In this document: positions 29,573 to 40,482 of the stretch, piece by piece
How positions within the stretch are numbered: the stretch's first letter is position 1
Layout of the letters: each line of letters starts with the position of its first letter
NCBI RefSeq assembly: GCF_003595195.1
Contig: NZ_CP032418.1
Span: 508,501 to 572,500, forward strand
DNA: 64,000 bases
Direction of reading: 5' to 3'
Source of the DNA: Paenisporosarcina cavernae
Lineage (GTDB): Bacteria > Bacillota > Bacilli > Bacillales_A > Planococcaceae
Notes under the pieces: generated by a model
Told to the model about the DNA's origin: nothing
Databases searched by the model: none
What the model saw: only the letters and a program-made list of their open reading frames with translations
Position numbers and translations under genes: made by a program

Positions 29573-32281
29573 ATGACAATTCAAGGACAATTGGTTGGAA
29601 GAAAAGGATTTATCGTTTTCGCAGTGTTACTTTTAGTACTTTCGATGGCGTTGCCGTTTCAGGCAAATGCAGAAGGTGAACTTACAGTAGCAGAGGCTAT
29701 TGCGAATAATGATGGTACGGCGACAGTTCAAGGATATATTGTTGGACAAGTTACGAGTACAAATAATGTGAAACAAGATGGAAATTACACGGCAGATACA
29801 AATGTCGCCATTGCGGACGATGCAAGCGAAACGGATACAACGAAAATGTTGTATGTCCAATTACCATCATCATTTCGCGCGCAATTCGGCTTGCAGTCAA
29901 ATCCAGATAATATAGGAAAGAAAATCACGGTAACTGGATCGCTTGAAGCATACTACACGCATCCTGGTCTGAAATCACCTACAGCGATGACATTTGCAGA
30001 TGGATCTGGTGGGGGAGAACCTCCATTTGAACCAATTGATCCGGCTACAGTTCGTGAAATTGGGATTCATGATATCCAAGGAGAAGGGCATATTTCTCCT
30101 TACGCAAACAAAACAGTAACCGGAGTTGTAGGTGTTGTTTCGTTTGTAGAAGACGACCGGAATGTATTCATCCAGGATTTATTCCCAGATAACAATGCAA
30201 AAACGTCGGAAGCTGCACTATTATATAAGCCTGCACACAATTTGCGTGTGGGAGATGTCGTTCTAGTAGAAGGTACGGTAAAAGAATGGGTACTTGAAGG
30301 TTATTCTGACAAATTACAAACCGATTTAAGCATGACAGAAATCAATGCCCAATACGGGAAAGTAACGAAGATTAACACAGCAGAAGTTCCTGCTCCAGTA
30401 ATTATTGGGGAAGATGGACTTATGCCGCCAACGAAAGTAATCGATAATGATAACTTTGGCGAATTTGATCCACAGGAAGATGGTATTGACTTCTATGAAG
30501 CGTTAGAAGGGATGCTAGTAGGGATCGATAGCCCGCAAATCGTTTCTCCTCAAAAATATGGCGAAGTATTCGTCGTGCCAAATGGGACAGATACGTTTTT
30601 CAATGAAAAAGGTGCAATCAATATTTTCGAAGATGATTTTAATCCAGAACGAATCACAGTTGAAACAAGTTCTAATTTTGTTTCAAAAGCGGGAGATCGC
30701 TTTGAAGGGATGGTAGTAGGAGCAGTAAGTTATGGATTTGGTAATTATCAAATTCACACGGGTGGCAATGTGCCTGCTGTCATTGATGGTGGAGCAACTC
30801 GTGATGTGACAGATTTAGTCAAAGATGATGCGAAATTATCTGTTGCATCGTACAATGTCGAAAATTTTTCTGCGAATGAAAAAAATACGTCGGATGAGAA
30901 AGTGGCGCTGATTGCAGAATCATTCGTACACAATCTTCACTCGCCAGACATTGTGTCATTAGTAGAAGTCCAAGATAACAACGGACCGACGGATGATGGG
31001 ACAGTGGACGCAACAGAAAGCTACGAACGTTTAGTTGCAGCAATTGAGGCAGCAGGTGGACCTTCGTATGCTTTCACAGATATTGCGCCTGAAGATAAAG
31101 AAGACGGTGGACAACCGGGTGGAAACATTCGCGTTGGATTCCTCTATAATCCAGAGCGTGTATCCTTAGCAGAAGGCGTTAAAGGAACGGCAACAGAAGC
31201 GGTGGCGTTTGAAAATGGCTCACTAACATTAAATCCAGGGAGAATTGAACCTGCGAACTTCCCGAATACACGGAAATCACTTGCGGCTGAATTTTTATTC
31301 CAAGGAGAAAAAGTAGTTGTCATTGCGAATCATTTGAATTCAAAATCAGGCGATCAATCGCTATTTGGCAAGACGCAACCTCCGTTTTTAGGATCGGAAG
31401 CAGAACGAATTGAATTAGCAACCATGATCCAAAACTTTATCGCAAGCGGCATCGAACAAGATGAAGGCTTAAACGTCATCGTCGCTGGAGATATGAATGA
31501 CTACGAATTCACACCAGCACTAGCGGCACTAAAAGGAAATACGTTAACAAACATGGTCGAAAAAGCACCACTTGAAGACCGTTTCTCGTATGTTTACCAA
31601 GGAAATGCGCAAGTGCTAGACCATATTTTAGTATCAAACAATCTAGCAGATCGTACGGAAATCGACATGGTTCATATGAACTCCACGTTCATGGAAGAGC
31701 ACGGACGTGCATCCGACCATGATCCTGTCTTAATCCAAACGCTATTAACAAAACCAGCAGATGGAATTGTGGAAGAAGATGAAATGGATATCGAGATTAC
31801 ACAAGACGATATTACCATCTCCATTCCTGAAGAAGAATTGTTCGAAGAAACGCGTGTTGAGTTAAGTGAAACTACATTTGCCAACTTTGTAGACTCTGGC
31901 AAAGATGTCATCGTCGACTATGGTGCATTCGAAGCGACATTCGATTCGTCGCAATTAGCAAAAATCGATGCGGCAGTAGATGGAGACATTACATTCACAT
32001 TGGATCAAACAGCAGACGAACACTACGATAAAGGAAAAGCATTAGTAGATCCGTTTGCCTTCTCTGTGGAAGATGAAGCAGGAGAAGACGTATCGATCAA
32101 CTGGACAAAACCAGTTTCCTTCGTCTATGAATTCGAAGAAGCAATTGACGCAAAACACGTCAAAACATTTTACTTGGACGAGCGCGGAAACTGGAAAAAC
32201 GCGCCAGTAACAAGCAAAAATGTACGATGGACATTCCAAGTGAAAAACACGGAAGCAATGACCATCGTGAAAACAAAATAA
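29573..32281 (+). CDS. Secreted multidomain nuclease (endonuclease/exonuclease/phosphatase fold)
   Basis: 902 residues from ATG 29573 (AAAGGAGAGGG upstream). Signal peptide 1-33 ending ANA. Then an OB-fold-like DUF6359-type domain (about 36-140, LTVAEAIANNDGTATVQGYI), a second OB-like domain (about 160-290), and an EEP nuclease domain from about 422 (SVASYNVENFS) through VEVQD (catalytic Glu), VAGDMND and RASDHDPV (about 716, catalytic His). This order resembles YhcR-type extracellular nucleases. Residues about 735-902 form an unassigned C-terminal beta-rich domain. No sortase motif or SLH domain is seen, so it is probably released. Likely role: degrading extracellular DNA or RNA for phosphate and nucleosides. 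Confidence 0.88.
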   Translation: MTIQGQLVGRKGFIVFAVLLLVLSMALPFQANAEGELTVAEAIANNDGTATVQGYIVGQVTSTNNVKQDGNYTADTNVAIADDASETDTTKMLYVQLPSSFRAQFGLQSNPDNIGKKITVTGSLEAYYTHPGLKSPTAMTFADGSGGGEPPFEPIDPATVREIGIHDIQGEGHISPYANKTVTGVVGVVSFVEDDRNVFIQDLFPDNNAKTSEAALLYKPAHNLRVGDVVLVEGTVKEWVLEGYSDKLQTDLSMTEINAQYGKVTKINTAEVPAPVIIGEDGLMPPTKVIDNDNFGEFDPQEDGIDFYEALEGMLVGIDSPQIVSPQKYGEVFVVPNGTDTFFNEKGAINIFEDDFNPERITVETSSNFVSKAGDRFEGMVVGAVSYGFGNYQIHTGGNVPAVIDGGATRDVTDLVKDDAKLSVASYNVENFSANEKNTSDEKVALIAESFVHNLHSPDIVSLVEVQDNNGPTDDGTVDATESYERLVAAIEAAGGPSYAFTDIAPEDKEDGGQPGGNIRVGFLYNPERVSLAEGVKGTATEAVAFENGSLTLNPGRIEPANFPNTRKSLAAEFLFQGEKVVVIANHLNSKSGDQSLFGKTQPPFLGSEAERIELATMIQNFIASGIEQDEGLNVIVAGDMNDYEFTPALAALKGNTLTNMVEKAPLEDRFSYVYQGNAQVLDHILVSNNLADRTEIDMVHMNSTFMEEHGRASDHDPVLIQTLLTKPADGIVEEDEMDIEITQDDITISIPEEELFEETRVELSETTFANFVDSGKDVIVDYGAFEATFDSSQLAKIDAAVDGDITFTLDQTADEHYDKGKALVDPFAFSVEDEAGEDVSINWTKPVSFVYEFEEAIDAKHVKTFYLDERGNWKNAPVTSKNVRWTFQVKNTEAMTIVKTK

Positions 32282-32296
32282 TCTCGATCGTATGTG

Positions 32297-32332
32297 CGCA
32301 CTCTAGTAACTTGCTAGAGTGCGTATTTTATT
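32297..32332 (+). terminator. Terminator of the nuclease gene
   Basis: CGCACTCTAG (32297-32306) and CTAGAGTGCG (32314-32323) pair around TAACTTG, then TATTTTATTT. Confidence 0.85.
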
Positions 32333-32357
32333 TGAAAAGAAAGAATATCGTTTTACG

Positions 32358-32588
32358 GAGAATCGATCACCTACGCCCGAGAATTGATCGTCTGTCTCGG
32401 AGAATCGATCGCCTGCGCCTGAGAATCGATCGTCCACCCGTGAGAATCAATCGTTTGCCGTGGAGAATCGATCGTCCACCCGTGAGAATCAATCGTTTGC
32501 CGTGGAGAATCGATCGCCTAAACTCGAGAATCGATCGTTTACCCCCGAGAATCTATCGTATACACTCTAGAATCGATCCCTTACCGCA
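32358..32588. repeat. Eleven-unit 21-bp tandem array, core GAGAATCGATCG
   Basis: Eleven consecutive 21-bp units. The first 12 bases are strongly conserved (GAGAATCGATCG; variants CAATCG, TTGATCG, CTATCG) and the last nine vary. Units 4-5 and 6-7 are exact copies of each other (32421-32462 and 32463-32504), showing recent duplication. Because 21 is a multiple of three, frames across it stay open, but none has a ribosome site of its own, so I do not call it coding. The 32333-32687 gap otherwise holds only the promoter region of the next gene. Confidence 0.85.
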
Positions 32589-32687
32589 AATTTCGCCAAA
32601 CTCGTCCGTTCGTACTGCTACTCGACAGAGATAGTGTGATAGAATGGTAGAAGATACTATTGTCCGACAAGAAAGGGAATTACTACC

Positions 32688-33380
32688 ATGATTTTTGATT
32701 TTCGCTTTTGGCATTACTTAGGAAACCAGTCTTCGCTTCATCTCGATTTACAAGAGAAGCAGATGCGAGGATTTTATAAACGCGTGTGGCTGGTCGGGTT
32801 ACTCGGCTTTCTTTACTACATCGCGCGCGAACTTTGGGGAATGAATACAGAAAACCTCACAGGTGTGTATACCGTATTAGGATATGACGGCTATACGATT
32901 GCACGTCTCGTCTCCCTCGTAGGTATTATTTTATGGGCAGCCATCTATTTGGCATTCCATTTTTACGGAGTAGCGTTTATTCTACATAAAATTTCATCCA
33001 TTCCTTTTAGACAATTGCTGGTTTTACAGCTATTTGTTACAGCACTTTTATTAGTTGAAAAAGGTATTATTTTTGCGGTATTTGTCTTCTTAGGTATGAC
33101 TGCGCCCGTGTCATTTTTATCGTTTGGTCCACTTGCAGCTACTTTTTTAGGATCCGCGTTTTGGGTATTTTTCTTCAATCAATTGTCGATTTTTACTGCA
33201 GTTATTATTGCGATACAATATCGCTTTATTCGAGCATTTTCGGACATTCATCCTAGAATGATCTTACTCATTTTAATTGGCATCCACTTAGTAATGGCGT
33301 TACTCGTTGCAGCGTTTGGCTATCTTCCACTCGAGAATTGGTACAGCCAGTTAGTGGAAGGAGGTGCTGGAAATGAATAA
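32688..33380 (+). CDS. Polytopic membrane protein, Yip1/YknW-like
   Basis: 230 residues with about five hydrophobic helices (from 35, 75, 110, 150 and 200) and a soluble N-terminus. Topology and position directly before an efflux-type adaptor resemble YknW of B. subtilis, a Yip1-domain partner of the YknXYZ exporter. The match is by architecture, not by a motif. AAAGGG precedes the ATG. Its last eight bases overlap the next gene. Confidence 0.55.
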   Translation: MIFDFRFWHYLGNQSSLHLDLQEKQMRGFYKRVWLVGLLGFLYYIARELWGMNTENLTGVYTVLGYDGYTIARLVSLVGIILWAAIYLAFHFYGVAFILHKISSIPFRQLLVLQLFVTALLLVEKGIIFAVFVFLGMTAPVSFLSFGPLAATFLGSAFWVFFFNQLSIFTAVIIAIQYRFIRAFSDIHPRMILLILIGIHLVMALLVAAFGYLPLENWYSQLVEGGAGNE

Positions 33381-34662
33381 GCAGACGCTTGTCACCATCG
33401 GGTTCACAGTTGCGATTGCATCATTTCTAGCAACGAATGCGATTTTACTATTTAGCGATAAAAGCACCATTGCCAAAACGTTTTATGTACATGAATACGA
33501 AAAAGTGACAGTAGGCGACTACAACGAACAAATTCCAAAAGAATCGTTAGTAGCACCATTTTCCGTATCGACGGTCTATGTTGCAAATGAAGACACCGTT
33601 GAACAATGGCTTCTAAAAGAAGGAGACCCAGTCACAGTTGGAGCGGAAATCGCAACCATCAATCGAACCTCAGCAGATGACCAACGAGCGATTTGGGAAG
33701 CCGAGAAGCAAGCAACTGAACGAGAAATAACAGATTTAAATAGCACCGTCAACTCGCTTGAAGCTGCGCGTCAATCGTCGGATAACACGACGTATGGCAA
33801 TGAAAATTCGAATGTTACCACTCCTGGAGCTGAAAAAACAAATGTTGGTGTGAATGTGAACGTCAATGTTGATGTCGACCAAGAAGGCGCATATGCAGGG
33901 GCAATCGCCGAAACACGAACAAAGCTTGCAGAAGCGGAACGTCGTTTGCAAATTATCGACGCACAACTCGCTCAAACAGGAGCGGAAGCCATTCTGAGTC
34001 CTGTTGACGGAGTTATTTCGGAAATCAGAGAAGAAGGCGGGAAAATTGCCGTCGATTTATTCGCAAAAGAGCGCATCATCCTTACGTATGCGACAGAAGA
34101 CCAATGGAAAACCATCACGCCAGACAATCGCGTGTGGATTCAAGTGGACGGTGTAGATGATCCGATAGAAGGGACCGTTATTTCTGTAGCGCAAGTGCCT
34201 GCGGCGGATACAGCTTGGCTAAAAGCCTACAAAAAGCTGGATCCGAAGGAAGAAACAAATCCCCTTCACTATTACGAAGTGCGCGTGCAGCCACTGACGC
34301 CACTCGATACAGTACCTTACGGATTAGAATCCAATGCAGTTGTTTTGGTGAATGAAGCATCGAACGCTGTATCGGTTCGTCAACACTGGTTAATACATCG
34401 TTTCGAGAACGAAGCTACCGCGCAACGTGTAAACGAACACGGATACGCAGAAAAAGTACCTGTTACAATTGCATTTGATACACCAACACGTTCGGTCTTA
34501 ACAGACGGACTAGAAGGTAGAGCGACCATCATACAAGCACCCGTTATCGATCGCTATCAATATGCGCCACGCGTATTCTACCCAATGCCAGTGGATTCAC
34601 CTAGCTGGAATAGCGTGAAACACACACACTGGAAAACATATCTACATTATCTATTTTTCTAA
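33373..34662 (+). CDS. Membrane fusion (HlyD/YknX-like) adaptor protein
   Basis: 429 residues from ATG 33373 (AAGGAGGTG upstream). One TM helix (about 9-29), a lipoyl-like half (VEQWLLKEGDPVTVGAEIATI), a coiled-coil hairpin (about 105-205) broken by a low-complexity NVGVNVNVNVDVDQEG linker, the second lipoyl half (ILSPVDGVISEIREEGGKIA), and a beta-barrel domain. Adaptors of this type connect an ABC or RND pump to the outside or act in self-immunity. No ATPase or permease gene follows: a terminator does. What it serves is unknown. Confidence 0.75.
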   Translation: MNKQTLVTIGFTVAIASFLATNAILLFSDKSTIAKTFYVHEYEKVTVGDYNEQIPKESLVAPFSVSTVYVANEDTVEQWLLKEGDPVTVGAEIATINRTSADDQRAIWEAEKQATEREITDLNSTVNSLEAARQSSDNTTYGNENSNVTTPGAEKTNVGVNVNVNVDVDQEGAYAGAIAETRTKLAEAERRLQIIDAQLAQTGAEAILSPVDGVISEIREEGGKIAVDLFAKERIILTYATEDQWKTITPDNRVWIQVDGVDDPIEGTVISVAQVPAADTAWLKAYKKLDPKEETNPLHYYEVRVQPLTPLDTVPYGLESNAVVLVNEASNAVSVRQHWLIHRFENEATAQRVNEHGYAEKVPVTIAFDTPTRSVLTDGLEGRATIIQAPVIDRYQYAPRVFYPMPVDSPSWNSVKHTHWKTYLHYLFF

Positions 34663-34666
34663 ACGA

Positions 34667-34707
34667 AACCGCACCTAGAATGGGAATTTCTAGTTGCGGT
34701 TTTTTTC
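34667..34707 (+). terminator. Terminator of the adaptor gene
   Basis: AACCGCACCTAGAA and TTCTAGTTGCGGTT (34667-34680, 34688-34701) pair, followed by seven T. Confidence 0.9.
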
Positions 34708-34768
34708 TATTCATTTCCGACAAAATCCGACGATATAAATGATATTACATACTATGGAGGTTACGACG

Positions 34769-36505
34769 TTGAAGTTGCAAAAGTTAAGTTCTAAAATCCT
34801 CTTTTTCCTATCAATGGCTGTCTTACTAGCGCTAGTCGTCTTTACTGGCTTTCTTTATTTCCAAACAAAAGCATCTGTGGAACAATCCATTCGTTCCGAG
34901 TCCGTCAAACTCGCAGAAGCATTCTCCAAACAAATTGACGGAGACGCATACGAACAATTTATGCAAAATCCATCCGAGAATAACGACTATTGGGAACTAC
35001 GAAATCAGCTAAATGACCTTCGGGAGCAATCCGGGTCTACTTATGTATACACAGTAGCCACCGATGACAAAGACGTTCTGATCATTGTCGACGGGATGCC
35101 TGAAGGTGACGACATGGCGGCAGAGCTTAACTCACCAACCACTGCAACGACATATGAAGACGTATCCGTCGTGCAAAACGGTGACACGAACAGTACATCC
35201 ATCGTTGAAGACCCTGAATACGGCAATTACTTATCTGCGTTTGCGCCAATTTATAACAGCAACAACGACGTCGTCGGAATTCTAGGAGTGGACGTCGCAG
35301 CAGACAATGTAGCTGCAATTGAGTCCACGGTGATGAAAAAAACATTGCCAATTGTGCTGATTTCGCTCGTTTTCTTCATGGCACTCATGCTCGCGCTTCT
35401 TTACTGGTACATCACCGCTCGTCTAGCACCGGTCACAAAGTTAACAGAAGCAGCGACTCAAATGGCGCAAGGCAACATACGAAATGCCGCAGAAATTGCT
35501 CGCTCGATCCAAGTGAAAGGGCAAGACGAAATTCCACGCTTCACCCAAAGTTTCTTAGAAGCAACGGAACAACTCGATCGGTTATTAACCAAAACGAAAC
35601 AAACAACCGCCCTGCTAGTGGACGAAGCGGGGCAGCTCGATACCATTATCGCAACCGTACGTACATCTAACGGCCAAATCACCGACAATATCTATCAAAT
35701 CGCAAAAGGCTCTGAGCATCAAAAAGCCACAAATGATGAAGCCGTTCAGGCAATGGAAGAAATGACAATTGGCATCCAGCGCATCGCTGACAGTTCCACC
35801 AACGTCGCGGGATCATCAAACGAAATGACAAATCTCGTCGAACAAAGTGCCAACAAAGCATCAGACGTCTTGCGACAAATTCGAGAAGTCGAACAATCTG
35901 TTCTCTCGACCGAAGAATTTATCAACCGACTCTCAAACGGCTACAAAGCCATTGAAGAAACCATCGACGTCATCTCGGATATCACCGATCAAACCAATTT
36001 GCTCGCGCTTAACGCATCCATCGAAGCTGCTCGCGCAGGTGAATCAGGTAAAGGATTTGCGGTTGTGGCGAATGAAGTGAAGAAACTCGCAGAACAATCT
36101 CGTGCTTCGGCAGAGAAAGTATCAACGCACATTCTTTCCTTCAAGAACTTAACGGTTCAAGCATTAACCGAAGTTCAATCAAGTGCGGAACGGATGAAAC
36201 AGGGAACGGAGTCTGTGGAAGGAATTACGTCCTCTTTGGCATCCGTTAAAGAAGTCGTGAAGCTCGTAAACGACGAAGTGCAAGATGTCTCCGCAGTAAC
36301 GGAACAATTGTCCGCAAGTTCAGAGGAATTACTCGCCTCCACGGAAGTCATCCAAAGCTTAGTAGATGAATCCGTACACGCAACAAAAGACGTTGCAAGC
36401 TCTGCAGACAAACAAGTCGAGACGGTCGATTCACTCGAACGAACAATGGAAAACTTACGAACTTCTTCGAGAGAATTAGAATCAGCGATCAATAAATTTA
36501 ACTAA
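34769..36505 (+). CDS. Methyl-accepting chemotaxis protein
   Basis: 578 residues from TTG 34769, which follows GGAGG at 9 nt; the ATG at 34739 lacks a site. TM1 about 11-30, an extracellular Cache-type sensor about 35-190 ([40 protein letters not shown]), TM2 about 191-215, HAMP, then the signalling domain with the invariant hairpin tip [19 protein letters not shown] (about 405-425). It signals through CheW/CheA to the flagellar motor. No CheW-binding pentapeptide for CheR is seen at the C-terminus. Confidence 0.93.
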   Translation: MKLQKLSSKILFFLSMAVLLALVVFTGFLYFQTKASVEQSIRSESVKLAEAFSKQIDGDAYEQFMQNPSENNDYWELRNQLNDLREQSGSTYVYTVATDDKDVLIIVDGMPEGDDMAAELNSPTTATTYEDVSVVQNGDTNSTSIVEDPEYGNYLSAFAPIYNSNNDVVGILGVDVAADNVAAIESTVMKKTLPIVLISLVFFMALMLALLYWYITARLAPVTKLTEAATQMAQGNIRNAAEIARSIQVKGQDEIPRFTQSFLEATEQLDRLLTKTKQTTALLVDEAGQLDTIIATVRTSNGQITDNIYQIAKGSEHQKATNDEAVQAMEEMTIGIQRIADSSTNVAGSSNEMTNLVEQSANKASDVLRQIREVEQSVLSTEEFINRLSNGYKAIEETIDVISDITDQTNLLALNASIEAARAGESGKGFAVVANEVKKLAEQSRASAEKVSTHILSFKNLTVQALTEVQSSAERMKQGTESVEGITSSLASVKEVVKLVNDEVQDVSAVTEQLSASSEELLASTEVIQSLVDESVHATKDVASSADKQVETVDSLERTMENLRTSSRELESAINKFN

Positions 36506-36511
36506 CATCTG

Positions 36512-36537
36512 CAGGAAGCATTCGCTTCCTGTTTTTA
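36512..36537 (+). terminator. Terminator of the chemoreceptor gene
   Basis: CAGGAAGC and GCTTCCTG pair around ATTC (36512-36531), then TTTTTAT. Confidence 0.88.
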
Positions 36538-36696
36538 TTTGGTGAAAAAGAGCAGCATACTAAAATAATTGCCATTTTAAATAGAAATTTGTCAAATTAT
36601 CCGAATAATAAAAACTATCACTAAATTTATAGATTATTTGAACTATATAAGGTATAATTTTACAGCATGCCATTTTACGTGATAGGGGGAATTTAA

Positions 36697-38217
36697 ATGA
36701 GGTTGCAGGTACAGTCATTTGCGATCGTAGCGTTTTGTTCACTTGCATTTTTCGCCTTATTTTTACTCATTTTCAAACCCTATTATTTAGAAGACGCAAA
36801 CGAATTAGATCAGATTGCCTTAGAACGAGATGTCAATCGGTTAAACCGAACACTTGAAAACGACTTGGATTTATTAAAACGACAAACAGTCGATTTAGGT
36901 GTTCGAGACGATGCGTATTTGTATATGCTAGACAAAAACCCTCTATTTATGAACGAGTATTTTACTGGTGATACAATGGAAAATAACCAAATAAATTTAG
37001 TGCTTATGCTGAACGAAAACAATGAATTAGTTGCAGGTAGATACCAGTACAGTGATGTAGAAGATGCCTACTCCGTTACACCGAAATATGCAAACGAACT
37101 TATTCGAGAAATAGAAAACGCGGACAATTCTCTCTCGTATATCCGCACATCAAAAGGACTTTACATGCTTCAAATGAGTCCCATTAAAAAGAGTAATGGC
37201 AAAGGTGACGATGTAGGAGTCATGATCCTTGGGAGATTACTCGATGACCATTATCTGTCCGGGCTTGAACAAAACTTGTCCGTTGATATTGTCGGTTCCA
37301 ACATACAAACGAGCAACAAACCATTGGAAAACACATTTATTCAGAAAAATGAACGAGAACTGATTGGTACAGTCTTTATTCCGCAAAGTGAACGTAACAC
37401 CTATACAGCACTCGAAATAGCACGTGAACGATTGTACTACTTAGAAAAGAAAAGCAATGTAAACGTATTATTCATCTTATTTGGGGTGTTAGTATTAGTC
37501 TACACAGCAGCGATTTTCTTCTTCATGAATCGCTACATCGTTTCCCGAGTGACAAAGCTCTCGACCCATGTAAACAACATTCAACAGAACAAACTCAAAA
37601 CGAAAGCAATTCCACATAGCCACGGAGCAAAAGATGAAATCTTCCTGCTCGAGCGTTCGATCAATCGATTACTCTACACTTTAGAGATGAAACATGAAGA
37701 AATTCAAAACTTAGCGCTATACGACGCATTAACGGGTCTGCCAAACCGAGCAAACATCGAAAGAGAATTTCCGAAATACTTGAAAACAGCCGCAAACATG
37801 CATGTCCTATTCATGGATTTAGATGGCTTCAAAGCAGTAAATGATTCGTATGGACACCGAATTGGCGATACATTGCTAAAAACCATTTCTTTCAAAATTA
37901 AAACCGTCGTCGATAAAGAATTAGGTATCGTCGCTCGAATCGGAGGAGATGAATTTGTCATCTTACTGAAGAACCGCACGAAATCGGATATGGAACGATT
38001 TTTGAAAAAGCTTTACCAAGTTTTAAACGAAACAATCGAAATCGATGGGTACCAACTCACTGTTACACCGTCTATTGGGATCAGCCAATATCCTGAAAAT
38101 GGTGATGACTACGAAGAACTGATCGAACAGGCCGACATGGCTATGTATCAAGCGAAACGACAAGGAAAAAATCAATACGCTTACTTTCAAAAAGAAGGCG
38201 AAATGATTTCCACATAA
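36697..38217 (+). CDS. CHASE4-HAMP-GGDEF diguanylate cyclase
   Basis: 506 residues. TM1 about 6-26, extracellular CHASE4-like sensor about 40-240 (VRDDAYLYM near its start), TM2 about 253-275, HAMP, and a GGDEF domain from about 340 (YDALTGLPNRANIE) with an intact active site RIGGDEF near 414. The inhibitory RxxD motif is not seen five residues before it, so product feedback may be weak. Makes c-di-GMP in response to an external signal. A TATAAT lies at 36653-36658, a plausible -10. Confidence 0.9.
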   Translation: MRLQVQSFAIVAFCSLAFFALFLLIFKPYYLEDANELDQIALERDVNRLNRTLENDLDLLKRQTVDLGVRDDAYLYMLDKNPLFMNEYFTGDTMENNQINLVLMLNENNELVAGRYQYSDVEDAYSVTPKYANELIREIENADNSLSYIRTSKGLYMLQMSPIKKSNGKGDDVGVMILGRLLDDHYLSGLEQNLSVDIVGSNIQTSNKPLENTFIQKNERELIGTVFIPQSERNTYTALEIARERLYYLEKKSNVNVLFILFGVLVLVYTAAIFFFMNRYIVSRVTKLSTHVNNIQQNKLKTKAIPHSHGAKDEIFLLERSINRLLYTLEMKHEEIQNLALYDALTGLPNRANIEREFPKYLKTAANMHVLFMDLDGFKAVNDSYGHRIGDTLLKTISFKIKTVVDKELGIVARIGGDEFVILLKNRTKSDMERFLKKLYQVLNETIEIDGYQLTVTPSIGISQYPENGDDYEELIEQADMAMYQAKRQGKNQYAYFQKEGEMIST

Positions 38218-38219
38218 AT

Positions 38220-38258
38220 AGCCATGGAACAGGAAAACTCCTTGATCCATGGCTTTTG
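38220..38258. terminator. Shared terminator between the cyclase and collagen-like genes
   Basis: AGCCATGGA (38220-38228) pairs with TCCATGGCT (38246-38254), then TTTTG. It lies between convergent genes and may serve both. Confidence 0.7.
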
Positions 38259-38264
38259 TGTTTG

Positions 38265-39059
<795 letters not shown>

Positions 39060-39099
39060 CTAACCTATTCACGGTTAAAAAGGAGGGATGGTGAAAATG

Positions 39100-40410
39100 T
39101 CACACTGCTGTAGAACTTAACGTCAAAACGCCTACAACAAGTAAAATGAGGAGGGCAAGTACAGCGTCGGAAATGAGTAATCCACGCGTTTGAAAAGCTG
39201 GGTCATCTTTCATTTTTTGACGAATAAACGATGCTACAATTACAACACCGATTACGAGCTGTAATTTGAAAATTAGCCAATATCCCCAAGCACTTGTTAA
39301 AAGTGCTACAAAATCATTCGTAAGCACAGCTGTATAGATCGTTCCGGTAAACGCCATGATAACTAAACTCCAAAATGCCACGCGAGAAAATTGCTTCATA
39401 AACGACATTTTTATGGAATCTTTCCATAGCATAAACAATAAGTAAATACCTGCCACCCATAACCCAGCAGCGACTAAGTGAATGCTGTTAAGGGCTATCG
39501 ATAAAAATGGAAATTCCGAACTCGAGGCATGCGAATTAATACTTTTTAATACAATCATGATGAAAATCCATCCATAATCGACCCACTTATTTCGACCAAG
39601 TAAGTACAACCCTAAAATAATCAGGAGAATCATTCCAAAATAGACTCGTCCGAGCTGCGTATCAAAGAGGAAATTATTCCAATACGAATTCTCAAACACT
39701 TCTAGGAAATGAAACACTTGGGTAAGTAGAAATACCACCATCGAAACAAGAAGTGCGAATAAAAATCCTCCATAATACCGAACTGGAACTCCAGTATGTC
39801 TCCAAATAGTTAAACCAATGACAAGTAAGAGAAATCCAAGAAATATACCTTTCGCAACAGCACTCAGCGGTTTTACATTATGATCAATCGCCGCATGATT
39901 CGAATGCGTATTAACCGTCAAAGGAACATCTCTAGGCTCTTTATTTGCCGAATCATCCATCTTACCATCGCTTGTACTCGCATCAGTCTCTGACTCATCA
40001 ACGACGGGGTCATCTGAAGTATCCGGCTCGGGCTCAGGAGCGACAACAGGGGGAGGAGTCACCGTAAACGAATAATCCCCTGCAACAGGATGTCCATCCT
40101 TTGACACTACAGAATACGTCACCTTCACATCGTGCTCTAGCGTATTCTCCGGAGTCAAAATGAGCGTATACGCATCATCAGAAACAGTAGTGGAAGCAAC
40201 AGGAATTGCTGCACCAGTTGAATCCGACAACCTCACTTCAAAAACACCCGCATCAAGCGGATCAGAAAAACGAAGCTCAATAGTCGATGGAGAAACATCG
40301 ACCACACTCCCAGCCTCTGGAATCGTTCTCTCAAGCGACGTATGAGCAAACGTTGTTAATGGTAGAAAAAACATCCCTATAAATGCAAAAATAATCGAAA
40401 CAACTCGCAT
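39100..40410 (-). CDS. ycnJ: CopC/CopD fusion copper-uptake protein (YcnJ-like)
   Basis: 436 residues. Signal peptide ending FAHTSLERT: His22 is expected to become the N-terminal copper ligand of the CopC domain (about 22-120), with the second His in VSKDGHPVAGDYSF. After an acidic, Thr/Ser-rich linker come about eight TM helices of the CopD domain (RHTGVPVRYYGGFLFALL onward). Known role of the family: copper acquisition across the membrane. The usual neighbours ycnK and ycnI are absent here. Confidence 0.88.
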   Translation of the reverse strand: MRVVSIIFAFIGMFFLPLTTFAHTSLERTIPEAGSVVDVSPSTIELRFSDPLDAGVFEVRLSDSTGAAIPVASTTVSDDAYTLILTPENTLEHDVKVTYSVVSKDGHPVAGDYSFTVTPPPVVAPEPEPDTSDDPVVDESETDASTSDGKMDDSANKEPRDVPLTVNTHSNHAAIDHNVKPLSAVAKGIFLGFLLLVIGLTIWRHTGVPVRYYGGFLFALLVSMVVFLLTQVFHFLEVFENSYWNNFLFDTQLGRVYFGMILLIILGLYLLGRNKWVDYGWIFIMIVLKSINSHASSSEFPFLSIALNSIHLVAAGLWVAGIYLLFMLWKDSIKMSFMKQFSRVAFWSLVIMAFTGTIYTAVLTNDFVALLTSAWGYWLIFKLQLVIGVVIVASFIRQKMKDDPAFQTRGLLISDAVLALLILLVVGVLTLSSTAV

Positions 40411-40482
40411 ACCCTCAACTCCAATCTATCTATCTAGTATACGACCAATTTCAACAAAAAGTTTACAACGAGTATGACAATA

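Noticed and set aside
32358-32588. CRISPR array
   Set aside because: Period is only 21 bp with 9-bp variable parts, too short for repeat plus spacer, repeats are not palindromic in the CRISPR manner, and no cas genes are near.
32227-32634. 135-codon frame translating the 21-bp array as RID(R/H) repeats
   Set aside because: Starts inside the nuclease gene before its terminator, has no ribosome site of its own, and stays open only because 21 is divisible by three.
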